A stretch of DNA of 64,000 bases from Siphonodentalium dalli. Taxonomy: Eukaryota; Mollusca; Scaphopoda; Gadilida; Siphonodentaliidae. Under the pieces are notes generated by a model. The model searched no databases and was not told the origin of the DNA. It saw nothing but the letters and a program-made list of their open reading frames with translations. The stretch lies in contig CP136065.1 of NCBI GenBank assembly GCA_032622095.1, positions 156,745,577 to 156,809,576 on the forward strand. The letters run 5' to 3'. Position 1 is the first letter of the stretch. Each line of letters starts with the position of its first letter. The position numbers and the translations under genes were made by a program. Positions 46,901 through 53,787 of the stretch are shown one piece after another.

Positions 46901-49597
46901 GGAATTCGATATCTATGAGTATCGCAGCCTCGATATCCATCGAATGAGGTCTAATTGTGGTCAATTTTTAGTCAAAACGGACAGGTAGTATAGTTATGCC
47001 AAATCGAAAGGAGCATATTTAATTACGGAGAAAGCTCTCAATTTTATGGCCTACCAGAATTTGGGCAATACATACATATTACCCATGATCCATGTGGGAT
47101 GATAGTTATATCTTCAACTGTCAATACAATTTGAATATTATGTATCTTCGCATGCATGATGCCAGGTTTAACATCGAACCCCGTGGCCTAAGTAGCAAAA
47201 AACGTGTTAATGGCATTGACAAGATGGTGGCACTTTGCCATTTAACATATTACGACGCACACTTAATCTCTTAAACCATAATTTTCCGGCGCAAAATACC
47301 TGGCACAACTAATTCTATACATCAAAGAAGGTATTACGCAGTGCATGCAATGAAGTAAACAATTACGATGGTACATGGAAGGAGGGCATTTTTCTTTTGC
47401 GTGTGTCTTTATATTAGGCCATGATTTCTGTCCACGAAACAGCAAGTTTGGCACGATGAGTTTAAATTTAAAGGAATACATGCAGGGCGCTCGATCAATT
47501 TGTTTCTTTAAGTATATTATCAGTCACATTATTTGAATGGAGAAAAGCTTCAACAACAACAATTGGAAGTTATGTTTTACACAAGGACATAGTGGCTTTG
47601 TCTAGCCAAATCAACGGTCATTAATTGATTATAACTCACATGAGGCCTGTACTGGAATACGGAAACGCGGTCCCAAACGCAAACATTATTAAACATTCAA
47701 AGGCGATAGAAACGTCCAAAGAAGGGCCACCAATCTAGTTCCTGCTATAAAGAAACCATCATACGGAGATAGACTTTTGTCAAATTATCAACACTAAGAA
47801 CATGGAAAAATGGAGACTTTATTCTTATTTTTATATCATTGATATTTCTCCAGTGACGAGATCTAAGAGCTCTTTCCATCAATGTATCACATTATTATAA
47901 TCAATAAATTTGAGAAATGATCAAGGAAATATGGGTTAATACAAAAATAGGACTTGGCACTGAAAGGGTTAAATGTACTCAATCCGATCAGACGGTCCCT
48001 ATATCATTAAGATACAACAACAACAACAACATTTCTTCGAAATACGCTTTAGTTACGAGAATCGATTAATTACAACAAAGTAATGCTAACAACTGTCTAC
48101 TATGGTATCAAATTTCCCAAAACGTGTTATTTATCCAAAAAAAAATTCAACGAAATATGGCCATATTATCACTTGAGTATCACGAATTGTTGCCGTATTA
48201 CCACTTGATTTTAGAGTTATCCATCTTAATCCGCAATTTTGTCCGACACCGTCAGTTTGACAACTGTTTTCTGGGCCACAAATAATTGCACATCTCGAGA
48301 AATAGCAAACATCGATGTCTGATCACTCTGAGCTTTGATGCATGGGTGTGTTCCTCGACTCGAATCAAATATGTTTTACCCTCGAAGCCAAAGAAATAGC
48401 AATTTGGGAGCGTTAATTCGGATAATGCATCTTTAAACATTATATACTGTAATAGTGAAAGTCATATTATTCTATTTTATCAACAAACATCGACAGATTC
48501 AATCAAATGCTTTACTTGAAAATCTGTTTTTCCTTCCGCTTCCTGGAATATTTTTCATTGCATTGACTTTTTGTAATGTTGACCTCTATGATTTGATCAG
48601 AATTTACTCAACTCTGTATTGATAAAATGCCTTACACGATAGCAGTACTATCTACATAACATAAGGTTTCAACTTTTGCTATATCTCGACATTGAATCAA
48701 TAATGATAATGAGAACACACACAGTCTATCTTAATTTCTCTTACTATATAGTGCCGATCGTTGTACAAACTTTTATGATTTTTTCACATTTAAAGTGACG
48801 TGAAACACACCGGTTGGGTGATCAATTAGGAATGCAGAATAATCTTTCATAAAGTAGTTATATTTATGAATATTAATACAAATTTACAACACACACCGTC
48901 AGTCTTATATATTTATAAAATGCAATGAGTATCGATGGCGAAATCATTTGCGTTCGTTTATCGCCGATTGTTGCGTCCCGAATCGAGATGTAAATATTTA
49001 CAATTGAGCGTAGAAGGTGTTTTCTATGGAGTTGTATGGTCGATTTCTTTCGAATTTTGGAAAATGTTAGTAAAATGCTACATTCCCCAGTTGTCATAGC
49101 GTCTGGGTACTAATTTATCAGTTTCACGCACCCGAACAAGTCCATAATATATCTTTAATCACTGCGAGTGCCTTGATCCTTTAAAACATGTCTCTCTGTT
49201 CTCAGTCGAACAGAAAACGAACTCACCAATACTTATATAATATGCATCTGTAGTATATATAGCTAACTATGTGATAAGCAACAATTCTTCAGTTAGATCC
49301 ACCTATAGCGCTGCTATACAGAAATATCCCTCTATATAAAGAGCACTCAATTATTTCGCAAGAATCAATCCTATACAATACTGATATTTGAAAACAAATG
49401 TTAGTTGCACCGTTAGTCTTTTCAAGATAGGAAAATGTTTATGTGAAGTCAGATTGACTAGATCATTTCACATGAGCATCAAACGTCAGATAACTTACCT
49501 TAGACACTGTGAGGGGTTGTGCGCCACCACCCTGGAGCCTGAAGCCCCAGGGTGCGCCCCCTCCCAGGGTAAGGTAGCGGGTCTCTCCCGTACCCAT
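19634..49597 (-). CDS. SYNPO2-like: Synaptopodin-2/SYNPO2L-like PDZ protein, complete CDS in five exons
   Basis: The CDS joins 49597-49499, 30492-30341, 28470-27590, 26381-25557 and 19944-19634 (2268 nt, 755 residues). All junction phases fit (0, 2, 1, 1), and an in-frame TAG sits directly before the ATG. Residues about 7-84 form a PDZ domain with the GGAPWGFRLQGG carboxylate-binding loop and LREGDIVMSINGVPV. A disordered Pro/Gln-rich middle follows, then two basic motifs, GARMFAKRKK (residue ~423) and GSRMFEKRVRK (~530), and a C-terminal PKPKHRDFNPKIRGF segment. Order and motifs match the vertebrate SYNPO2/SYNPO2L family, including the MGTG start and the CKIIALSLTSEA-type helix before the first MFxKR. 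Those proteins bind alpha-actinin, filamin and actin bundles at Z-discs and stress fibres. The first intron is 19.0 kb; intron 4 contains a recombinase element. Confidence 0.93.
20230..22218. other. SYNPO2-like intron 4, left part: diverged tandem repeats
   Basis: From 21400 to 21990 a diverged unit of 110-130 bp recurs (TTGACCTCATATGTCTTAAAATGGCA, TTGACCTCAGACTACTTAAAGGGG and similar, with CAATAAAGAGCGTTT). Two related blocks with ATCATGATT..CTACA occur at 20060 and 20440. A G homopolymer lies at 21817. No exon is supported. Confidence 0.5.
22219..22334 (+). repeat. Left 116-bp direct repeat of the recombinase element
   Basis: GTTTCATGATTGCCTGCAG to CAGTAAGATCTCT, nearly identical to 25068-25183. 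Inside are complementary words GGTGGCGACTG and CAGTCGCCATC, so each repeat can fold on itself. A CT-rich simple repeat follows at 22331-22372. Confidence 0.85.
22577..22939 (+). pseudogene. SGNH-hydrolase-like fragment of the recombinase element
   Basis: A 120-codon open frame starts MADAGMCRVFVVGHSFIRRL, close to the block I signature (VxGxSFxRR) of SGNH-like domains often found in invertebrate transposon-encoded proteins. The rest does not continue the fold recognisably, so it is likely truncated or frame-damaged. Position just inside the left direct repeat supports element origin. Confidence 0.5.
23010..24149 (+). pseudogene. Gag-like accessory ORF of the recombinase element, frameshifted
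   Basis: Three overlapping or adjacent frames form one decayed gene. 23010-23660 starts with a basic KKRGRPRRIPG patch and is Ser/Pro/Leu-rich. 23609-23818 carries PLAERVPLQIREKIWADE and CVDLATLL. A stop and frame change follow, then from about 23855 GQCFIGFERYMAGYL, and MVKYMATIRSIAAH with NWQWYDTSFRKLRQQ up to 24149. The blocks IxxKIWxxEYVDLxxLL and YDxxFRxLR are a recurring pair in an accessory protein of recombinase-type elements in cnidarians and molluscs. Function is unknown, probably nucleic-acid binding. Confidence 0.6.
24238..24390 (+). pseudogene. Zinc-knuckle remnant joined to tyrosine recombinase C terminus
   Basis: One frame reads NQYCFRFHDGKGC, stop, QDYCN, a decayed Cys-rich finger. 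Immediately after, in another frame, is GYSDAQTSALGKWKSDSFKL then YIRN (24308-24390). The latter matches the end of tyrosine recombinases (LGRWxSDxFKxYIR), and the Tyr at 24368-24370 is the expected catalytic residue. In intact elements one to two thousand bases separate these parts, so a deletion joined them near 24300. Confidence 0.65.
24575..24960 (+). repeat. Degenerate repeats of GACAAGAGTCT in the recombinase element
   Basis: TTTGACAAGAGTCTCTCCC and GTTAGACAAGAGTCT-like words recur about eight times, spaced unevenly by roughly 40-90 bp. Each core AGACAAGAGTCT is a quasi-palindrome (AGAC..GTCT). They lie between the recombinase remnant and the right direct repeat, where sub-terminal binding sites might be expected. 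Confidence 0.6.
25068..25183 (+). repeat. Right 116-bp direct repeat of the recombinase element
   Basis: It matches 22219-22334 with only a few substitutions (TGCTTGCAG, CTGTACG, CACATGAGC, TCTTCCTTATC). The two copies diverge immediately outside these limits on both sides. The adjacent ATCGCCATTTTATTGGCGAT upstream is a small palindrome. Confidence 0.85.
25557..26381 (-). CDS. SYNPO2-like: SYNPO2-like coding exon 4 (MFxKR motifs)
   Basis: Acceptor TTATCTCTTTCAG and donor GATATGG|GTAAGT on the - strand; the exon is 825 nt, phase 1 to phase 1. It encodes KKMFSDSAFYDDPEAN, a QMKLCKIIALSLTSEAN helix, RGARMFAKRKKFSSKW, an acidic Ser/Gly linker, EEFEKVRLKADK, KGRGSRMFEKRVRKSEKWVV, and SPWDAALDNPYGTVGDAF. 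The two MFxKR..KW units are the best family hallmark outside the PDZ domain. In vertebrate relatives the equivalent regions mediate actin or alpha-actinin contacts. Confidence 0.92.
26382..27589 (-). other. SYNPO2-like intron 3
   Basis: 1.2-kb intron. Between 26450 and 26830 words like TTCAACAGTTGGGAA and TCCAACAGTTGGAAA face each other, followed by GGGAGTTTGGTCTGG and GGTGGATACCCCCC, which resemble words at 4800-4870. This suggests an old repeat copy. The open frames here have no splice support. Confidence 0.5.
27590..28470 (-). CDS. SYNPO2-like: SYNPO2-like coding exon 3 (Pro/Gln-rich linker)
   Basis: The acceptor is TTTTACATTACAG and the donor GACAAAA|GTAAGTGG on the - strand; 881 nt, phase 2 to phase 1. 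It begins RASGKKPQVHVEAP directly after the PDZ and is predicted disordered: APQPKFQPVVLAQAQ, QQQPPPPPMFKPTKFQPGG (residues ~211-226), QNQWQQQQPQKQ, then SLTPPDSLAVSAVEPYEDLMSP near the end. KFQP occurs twice. Pro-rich stretches like these are typical SH3/WW ligands in synaptopodins, but no specific partner can be read from the sequence. Confidence 0.92.
29173..29258. repeat. Three tandem copies of a 29-bp unit
   Basis: GTTCACTTAAGGGCTGAGTC plus TTTTTGACT is repeated three times at 29173, 29202 and 29231, the first copy being the most diverged. It lies in SYNPO2-like intron 2. Confidence 0.9.
29488..29625. mobile_element. 138-bp MITE-like inverted repeat
   Basis: Terminal arms AGAAATAAATACACTGCGCA(TCGG) and (CCGA)TGCGCAGTGTATTTATTTCT are perfect over about 24 bp. 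The spacer is CpG-bearing (GACGACGCGAAGCGGGG). It sits in SYNPO2-like intron 2. Confidence 0.75.
30341..30492 (-). CDS. SYNPO2-like: SYNPO2-like coding exon 2 (C-terminal two thirds of PDZ)
   Basis: Acceptor TTTTCCATTGCAG and donor TTTTCAG|GTAGAC on the - strand; 152 nt, phase 0 to phase 2. It encodes VRRKGKANMNDLREGDIVMS, INGVPVSGKTHELAMEFVDQ and ASNELMLEIF. This covers PDZ strands beta-3 to beta-6 and the alpha-B helix, with H45-type His (THELAM) at the start of alpha-B as in class I PDZ domains. LEIFR ends the domain. Confidence 0.92.
31725..31806. repeat. Perfect 37-bp-arm hairpin
   Basis: Left arm 31725-31761 and right arm 31770-31806 are exact reverse complements (TTTTAGAAGCAAATTTG.. 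and ..CAAATTTGCTTCTAAAA), with the 8-nt loop GATATAAA. A transcript would form an unusually perfect stem. It lies in the large intron. Confidence 0.9.
32664..32870. mobile_element. Foldback MITE with piggyBac-like end
   Basis: Long arms meet at GAAAGAGCTCTTAGAGCTCTTTC, near 32765. The outer ends are CCCTTTCAGTGCCAAG and TGGCACTGAAAGTGTTA. A single arm of the same family lies at 47870-47966 and ends CTTGGCACTGAAAGGGTTAA, so the intact terminus is TTAACCCTTTCAGTGCCAAG. A CCCTTT start after TTAA is typical of piggyBac-derived MITEs. Confidence 0.7.
33176..34133. repeat. ~950-bp minisatellite of 16/18-bp units
   Basis: The units CAGCGGGGATATTGATAA (18 bp) and CAGCGGGGATATTGTT (16 bp) are interleaved in about 50 copies. 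There are variants (GGTAA, ATTAA, TTTATAA; late copies AACAGTAGGATATTGAT). The 16-bp form breaks any reading frame. One interruption at 33500-33540 is TATTATATTGTATTG-like. Such an array is expected to be length-polymorphic. Confidence 0.95.
35388..35782. mobile_element. Foldback element, family F, copy 1 (395 bp)
   Basis: Ends ATGCCATGAATCTCTACTTTT and GTTGAGATTCATGGCAT. Inner blocks are TTTTGACAGGGAACCTTATAAA, AATTTCTTAGTTTTTATCTG, GAGCGATTTTGCTTC and GCGATATCGGCTCAC. A partial extra copy precedes it at 35130-35345. The same family forms the outer element at 40905-42320. Confidence 0.75.
35997..36218. mobile_element. 222-bp MITE with TA target duplication, family M
   Basis: Terminal inverted repeats CAGTAATGCCCTAAGTAATCG and CGATTACTTAGGGCATTACTG are flanked by TA on both sides (TACAGT..ACTGTA). 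The interior is a long hairpin (ATTATGGGTAAC..ATTTAGTCGGAAATATGG). TA flanks fit Tc1/mariner-type mobilisation. Confidence 0.8.
36714..37077. repeat. 63-bp direct repeats flanking a 238-bp insert
   Basis: 36714-36776 and 37015-37077 are identical except for about three bases (CATAGCTACATG to GACGTGGCTAGAT). The insert contains ACATATTTTATTGTGAATTA on the + strand, i.e. a reversed AATAAAATATGT-type tail that also occurs at 50574-50640. It could be a retroposon with an unusually long flanking duplication, or a tandem duplication hit by an insertion. Confidence 0.7.
37208..38369. mobile_element. Family M MITE, copy 2, split by an inner element
   Basis: Ends CAGTAATGCTCTAATTAATCG and CGATTAATTAGAGCATTACTG. 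The outer element is 37208-37237 plus 38200-38369, about 200 bp when the insert is removed, close to the 222-bp copy at 35997. Its hairpin core (ATTATGGGTAAC, ATTTAGTCGGAAATATGG) is at 38205-38335. Confidence 0.8.
37238..38195. mobile_element. 958-bp element inserted at TTAA inside the family M MITE
   Basis: It is bounded by TTAA at 37234-37237 and 38196-38199. Ends GGGTCAGATGCACGTTTTGC and GCAAAACGTACGTCTCCCCC are imperfect terminal inverted repeats. Inner words GGTACCGAGAACTAC and AGTTCTCGGTACC also face each other. There is no transposase frame; a TTAA duplication suggests piggyBac-type mobilisation. Confidence 0.75.
38416..38660. repeat. Family C element ('GGTACTCAATCCGA'), partial copy 1
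   Basis: It starts AAAGGTACTCAATCCGATTTG, then GGTCCCCATATCATCAG, CAACAACAACAACA and TTGATTTTAGAGTTATCC. The inverted right end seen in the copy at 52077-52552 is missing. Confidence 0.6.
39648..40316. mobile_element. 669-bp foldback element, family D
   Basis: Ends AAAGCCACACGGTGGTTTGC and GCAAACCGGCATGTGGCTTTT, followed inward by GCTCCAAAATACACC / ATTTTGGAGCGC. Matched inner blocks are ATGAGCATTATATTTCACAG, TTGGGTCCCAAAC / GTTTGGGACCCAAAC and GAGCGTTCCATG / AATGTTCCATGTCGTGC. Related pieces are at 42545-42840, 44010-44065 and 61140-61280, where GGAGCGCAAACCGCC recurs. Confidence 0.75.
40905..42320. mobile_element. Family F foldback, copy 2, interrupted by a second foldback
   Basis: Outer arms: GATCATACCATGAATCTCTA at the left and TAGAGATTCATGGCATGATC at the right, with AACCTGGGAACTTTTTGAAA / TTCAAAAAGTTCCCAGGTT inside. 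The right arm (42139-42320) pairs with 40905-41100. The element is split by the insertion at 41270-42129. Confidence 0.8.
41270..42129. mobile_element. 860-bp FB-type foldback with tandem-repeat ends and 9-bp target duplication
   Basis: The left terminus holds six tandem copies and the right terminus seven inverted copies of a 16-bp unit, CTATTCCGAAGGTTCA (variant CTAATCCGAAGGTTCA). The insert is flanked by GAACTACAT at 41261-41269 and 42130-42138. Both ends start with GGG and then reach TCTCTATTCCGAAGG. About 635 bp of AT-rich, non-coding sequence lies between. This architecture resembles Drosophila FB elements: short tandem repeats as inverted termini and a 9-bp duplication. Confidence 0.85.
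43790..43945. repeat. 'CCATAACT' dispersed repeat, copy 2
   Basis: GGGCCATAACTCAATTAAAAAT, CCATATTCGAACTCGA, TTTGGTTCCGATC and a CAGACAGACGG-like tail match the family at 3845-4140 and 50690-50980. Confidence 0.6.
46032..46415. mobile_element. piggyBac-like MITE built from nested palindromes
   Basis: Ends TTAACCCTTTACCCAACA and TGTTGGGTAAAGGGTTAA, i.e. a TTAA duplication plus CCCTTT termini. Inside lie two hairpins, 46062-46130 and 46199-46257. Each is itself a near-perfect palindrome (GCATTCTCTTATATATGCGA..TCGCATATATAAGAGAATGC), and the second is the reverse complement of the first around GTCGACCATAGGTCGCC. An A-rich spacer separates them. A related half-palindrome occurs at 43008-43035. 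Confidence 0.8.
47636..47845 (+). pseudogene. LINE reverse transcriptase (thumb/C-terminal) remnant
   Basis: The + strand reads HMRPVLEYGNAVPNANIIKH, SKAIETSK, and after a frameshift RRATNLVPAIKKPSYGDRL. This matches the conserved RPxLEYGxxVWxPxxxKxIxxIExVQRRATKLVPxLxxLSYxxRL block of non-LTR retrotransposon ORF2 proteins. It has at least one frameshift and several stops, so it is dead. It lies within SYNPO2-like intron 1, antisense to the gene. Confidence 0.75.
47870..48440. repeat. Half of a foldback MITE plus family C copy 2
   Basis: 47870-47966 matches one arm of the element at 32664-32870 (CTAAGAGCTCTTTCC, ATCACATTATTATAATCAAT, CAAGGAAATATGGGTT). Directly after, ATGTACTCAATCCGATCAG to about 48435 matches family C (CAACAACAACAACA, TTGATTTTAGAGTTATCC, ATCAAATATGTTTTACCCTC). 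Confidence 0.65.
48780..49150. repeat. Dispersed repeat X, copy 3
   Basis: It matches 17500-17790 block by block: AAAGTGACGTGAAACACACC, GGGTGATCAATTAGGAATG, CGATGGCGAAATCATTTG, GTTGCGTCCCGAATCGAGA, AAATATTTACAATT and GTTTTCTATGGAGT. Confidence 0.7.
49499..49597 (-). CDS. SYNPO2-like: SYNPO2-like coding exon 1 (start codon, PDZ N terminus)
   Basis: On the - strand the exon reads MGTGETRYLTLGGGAPWGFR then LQGGGAQPLTVSK and ends TCTAAG|GTAAGT, phase 0. A TAG stop lies in frame immediately 5' of the ATG, which fixes the start. GGAPWGF is the carboxylate-binding loop, with PWGF as in the SYNPO2/PDLIM/Zasp subgroup; the MGTG opening is shared with vertebrate SYNPO2. The 5' UTR probably continues to 49700, where CTTATCGTTACAG would serve as acceptor for an upstream non-coding exon. 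Confidence 0.93.
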
Positions 49598-49700
49598 CTA
49601 CTCCGTTTAACGAAAACGAGAACACAACGGAAAGTAAATCACTCCATGTTTTGCGAGGTGTGTTCCTCTTCCCGAATCTATGCTGTTGTTCTCTCTGCTT
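49598..49700 (-). other. Probable 5' UTR of the SYNPO2-like gene
   Basis: Between the ATG at 49597 and the candidate acceptor CTACTCTTATCGTTACAG (AG at 49701-49702) lies untranslated sequence with in-frame stops. If the acceptor is used, the promoter and first exon are further right. If not, transcription starts nearby. Confidence 0.4.
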
Positions 49701-50689
49701 CTGTAACGATAAGAGTAGAAGAGTCACAGCCAGATTTATGAGCCACACGATGGTATCGCAGTCCGTTATTGTCTGCCACTGATGCTCTTGATAATAACAG
49801 ACAACATCACAGGTTTATGAGTCCTGCTTAACAACATGCCGTTGGCACGTGGCTGTTTTCACTGCATATGTCTAATTTTGTCTTATCAAAGGGGTTCTCT
49901 GTTATTAATCTGGTTTATTTATTTGACTAATAGTCTGATATCATCCTCGCGAAAGAAAGCTGTGTTGCGATATCAACAAGAGGCATCTGAATAATCCTTG
50001 AAGTATATCTATTTTTACCTGCTGACCGGTACGCCCACGGCGAGGTTATCCGACGTGATATTGATAACGAGACAATTATTATGTCGGAAGATTGTCTACT
50101 GAGAATTTCTTTACAAAATGCAGTCTGTAGAGAAGTCAATGTCAAATAATTGACTTGGAAAGCTAGACGCCCTTCTTTATAGTAACGAGGGGGTCTGAAC
50201 CTAGTTTGTGAAACACTATGCAGAAGTGTATATACATTGTCAAGGAGATGAGGGTCCATTTGAGCTAGGGACCCTGTATGTTGGTAAATAAAAGAAGGCG
50301 CTCTTCAAAACGGTCGGCATTAGGGCTTCTTCTGTTGGTATTATTAAGACAAAAACACCCAATACATTCAGATAAACATACATGCATGTACAAATGGCAA
50401 TGGCCGATTATTTGTACATATATGAATACCTGAATGTCATCTGAAGAAGGCATAAGACCGAAAGTTTTGAGGGGCGAGTTCCTTCTTTTATTTACCATTT
50501 TGAAGGCTTTTCTTTCTTGATTCTGGAAACGATAAGGCGCAACATGTACGGAATCAAACCTGGAGGTGTTTCTTTTATTTAAACATATTTTATTTGTAAT
50601 TAAAAATATAATACAAAAGTAATTGGTACACGTTACAACAAGAGCATCGCTATGGCGTGGCAAAATACCCCCGTGGTAATTCCAACAAA

Positions 50690-50985
50690 GGGCCATAACT
50701 CTGGTGAAAATTGGCGAACTTGACCTGTGTTTGGGCTAGTAAACTCACATATCAAGTTTAATTCCATTTAGTTCTGACTTACTATAGTTATCTTTCGAAA
50801 ATTAAAATTCAGTGCAAATTCCAACAAAAAGGACCATAACTCCGGTGAAAATTGGCGAGCGGAACCAGAATTCGAACTTGACCTGTATTTTGACACATAC
50901 CAAATTTCATTCCAACAGACTATCTAAAGTTATCATCCGGAAACCAAAGGCGAACAGGCGGACAGATGGCGGACCAATAACATAA
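50690..50985. repeat. 'CCATAACT' dispersed repeat, copy 3 (two units)
   Basis: GGGCCATAACTCTGGTGAAAA and GGACCATAACTCCGGTGAAA start two units with TTGACCTGTnTTTG and AGTTATC..CGAAA. It ends GGCGAACAGGCGGACAGATGG. Confidence 0.65.
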
Positions 50986-51783
50986 TACGTCACGTTTTTT
51001 TATAATATGGTTTCATGCAATCCGATGTGATTTGTTAGAAATATTCAATTTATTCACGTCTCATTTACTTAAAGGGACTCAATGCATCTGAAGTGAGTTC
51101 GTGTGAAATAACATAAAAATCTGTAGAAATTTGAACTATGATTTCAAAACTCGAATTTGGTTATTGGAGAACTATCAGTAATGAATATAGGAACAAAGTT
51201 TATCTATTTCTCCATGTTCTTCTTAGTGGTGATGTTTTTACACTTTAATTTTTTTTGCGAGTGCCTTATGCCCATTTAAAGCTGATGTATCTCTTCCTTG
51301 AACTTTATGTGTTGATTCGGGGGTAAAAAAAAATAATAATTTGAGTCAGAGAGACCAGACAACATGCAGGCCGATCGAGTCTTCTGGGACTAGTAAATAT
51401 TACACTCTATCTTTCCCACAAAATTGGACAGGATTATTTTTTAGAATAATACATTGTTCAGCTATGATGTGTGTGCTTTTTTTATTATTCAGAATGTATC
51501 TGTTATAACACTATAATGAAAAATGTTTAACACCAAACCAGATGTTTCCTAATGCAAATATTATCTTCAAAAAGATTTTCATAAACATGTTGGTAATCAG
51601 GTGAATATTTCTATGATAAAAATAAATGAAATATACCTGAATAAAACTCTCCTATTTGCCATGTATAGAATTATTCAATTGTTTATTACGCTCGTTCCAT
51701 GAGAATATTGAGATACAGAAGTAATATTTACAAAAAGTAGTCGATGGTAATGGTAATGATAGTATATATACAATATGTACAAG

Positions 51784-52055
51784 TACCCCGGATCAACTTA
51801 ACACACGTCAATGAACAGGTGTTTAGCTATACCGTTTAAATATACGTGTATAAAACTCTCCGGTTAGCCTTGTATATAATTATTCAGTACCCCCAATCAA
51901 CCGAACACACGTCACTGAACAGGTGTTTATGTATACCTTTTAAATATACGTGTATATTATACTTGTATATAATTATTCAGTGCCCTGGGTCAACTGAATT
52001 AACGTCACTGAACGGGTTTGTGTATGTATCGTTTCAATATAGGTGTATGAGAAGC
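51784..52055. repeat. Three tandem units of ~90-110 bp
   Basis: Words AACACACGTCAATGAACAGGT, TTTAAATATACGTGTATA and TTGTATATAATTATTCAGT recur in order three times, the last unit being the most diverged. The open frame across it follows the repeat and is not a gene. Confidence 0.75.
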
Positions 52056-52076
52056 TGATAACCATTAAACAATCAT

Positions 52077-52552
52077 TAAAGGTACTCAATCCGAACAGAG
52101 GGTCCCCATCTCAACAGATTCCAACAACAACAATCCGATCAGAGGGTCCTATATTACTATTTCTTTGGCTTTGGGGGTAAAAAATATTTGATTCGAGTCG
52201 AGGAACCCACCAAACAAAGCTCAGAGTTATTAGATATTGATTTTTGAAATTTGTTATTAACTCGAGATGAGTACTAATAACTGCCGTAATCTGCTCTGGA
52301 TGTGTACTCCAAATCTATTCAAACAGACAAGGATGGATAACTCTAAAATCAAGTGGTAATTTTAACGCAATTTTGACTGAGTTCTGGGCCAGATAGTATT
52401 CCCGATAATGAAAAATAATAGATTTCTAAAATCGATATCTAACAAATCTGAGCTTTGATGGGTGACTTCCTCGACTCGAATCAAATATTTTTGACCCCCC
52501 GAAGCCATTGAAATAGTAATTGAGAGGAGTTTTATCGGATTGAGTACCTTTA
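52077..52552. mobile_element. Family C MITE, full-length copy (476 bp)
   Basis: Ends AAAGGTACTCAATCCGAACAG and TATCGGATTGAGTACCTTT. It holds inner inverted words ATTTGATTCGAGTCGAGGAA and TTCCTCGACTCGAATCAAAT. Partial copies are at 38416 and about 47970. Confidence 0.8.
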
Positions 52553-53787
52553 ACTACCCAATTGGTATATATACCCACGACAATGTCTATCGTTTACATA
52601 TAACGTAGGTGCATAACATGCTGGTAACCATGAAACAATCGTCCATTGTCCTGTATATAACCACGTCTCTGAATGGGTGTCTATTTTTACATGTACTGTT
52701 GCTGTGTATACTGCCGGGTTATACATCGCACCACCACCAACCAACACCGTGACGATATGTGATAGATAAAGCTAGATCGGTATGCTCATGCATATGTAGG
52801 ACTATTCGCCCACATGTTATTTCTTAGTAGTGACTGCCAAGAAGCCGGCTGACTCCGTACCGTTATGTTGGTGAAGATAATTTGTAGACGATGATGGACG
52901 AAACACCAGAGAAGATAAATGATTAATGTGGAAGCAAGTTCCAAACGTAAACAGAGTTCCTACAAGAACAACGCTTTCTTTCTATCTCTGCCGACAACCA
53001 ACAAATTATTATTGTTCTTCTTCTTTATAATTGCACAACAGTAGTCTTCATTATCTTAAGCCAACAACGAGAAAAACCTCTCTTGGGATAGCCTCAAAAC
53101 GCAAGCAAATGATCACATGTGTGCGTTGGAATATAAGCCCCCAGTGGTTCCAAGGTGGCGGATGATACATGGATCCTGACCGCCAACGCCAACGCAAACT
53201 CACATCGAAACTATGCCCTGAGACAATAATTGGTGATTTATATTGACTAAATTACTTGACCCATTGAATATCCACTATCGTTTCTTGCTATACTCTGTCT
53301 CAACGTTGACGAACTAAAATTATTCAGATGACAAATCACAACCCCAGATCTTGCTTCATAGCTCTTGCCTCCTCTATATCCGATATTTTAAACATGTGTT
53401 TGTACATACTATTGTGTGTGCCGTCAATATCTTGATTGTAATGGTCAGTTGCAAAGGGAGAATTAAAATACACAACGAATGCATGGGTATTGGAGACTAT
53501 GACATATATAGTTAGCATTCGGGTCAAATTGTACAGTAAACATTAGCTGAATCTGCTCGCATCCATTTGGAAATGTCTGCACAAAGGTGATTCAACTGAA
53601 TGCGTTGTGGTTTTGGTTGAATGGTTCAAACAAACCCAACACATGTATGGCTTTGTTACAATCTCGTTAATGACAACTATGTGCACACGAGATGGTCTGG
53701 AAATCAATTCGATTGGTCACTGGAGATGTTCTGCATATCAGAACTGACCTAGGTTAGGTTGCGCCAGTCCGACACACGCCCAGACCC

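Larger units (their letters stand above)
30493..49498 (-). other. SYNPO2-like intron 1 (19.0 kb, phase 0)
   Basis: It splits the PDZ domain between VSK and VRRKGK. It is packed with inserted elements listed separately. A TG/TA simple-repeat cluster lies at 30895-31045. At 32500-33060, 34580-34800 and 42520-42545 there are pieces of one dispersed family (ACCCTTTCTATACTAAATAC, AATAGACCATTCAAAT) seen again at 54815-55025 and 62288-62520. Intervals 43040-43780 and 44200-45890 show no supported feature. Confidence 0.7.

Noticed and set aside
49500-49748. 82-codon - strand ORF overlapping SYNPO2-like exon 1
   Set aside because: It is in a different frame from the PDZ-coding frame, which is fixed by the APWGF motif and the splice phase.
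50000-50163. + strand frame RYAHGEVIRRDIDNETIIMS
   Set aside because: Protein-like composition, but no acceptor, start or recognised family; a TGA precedes it closely.
50265-50696. 143-codon - strand ORF
   Set aside because: It overlaps repeat-like sequence with an AT-rich retroposon-type tail and matches nothing I recognise.
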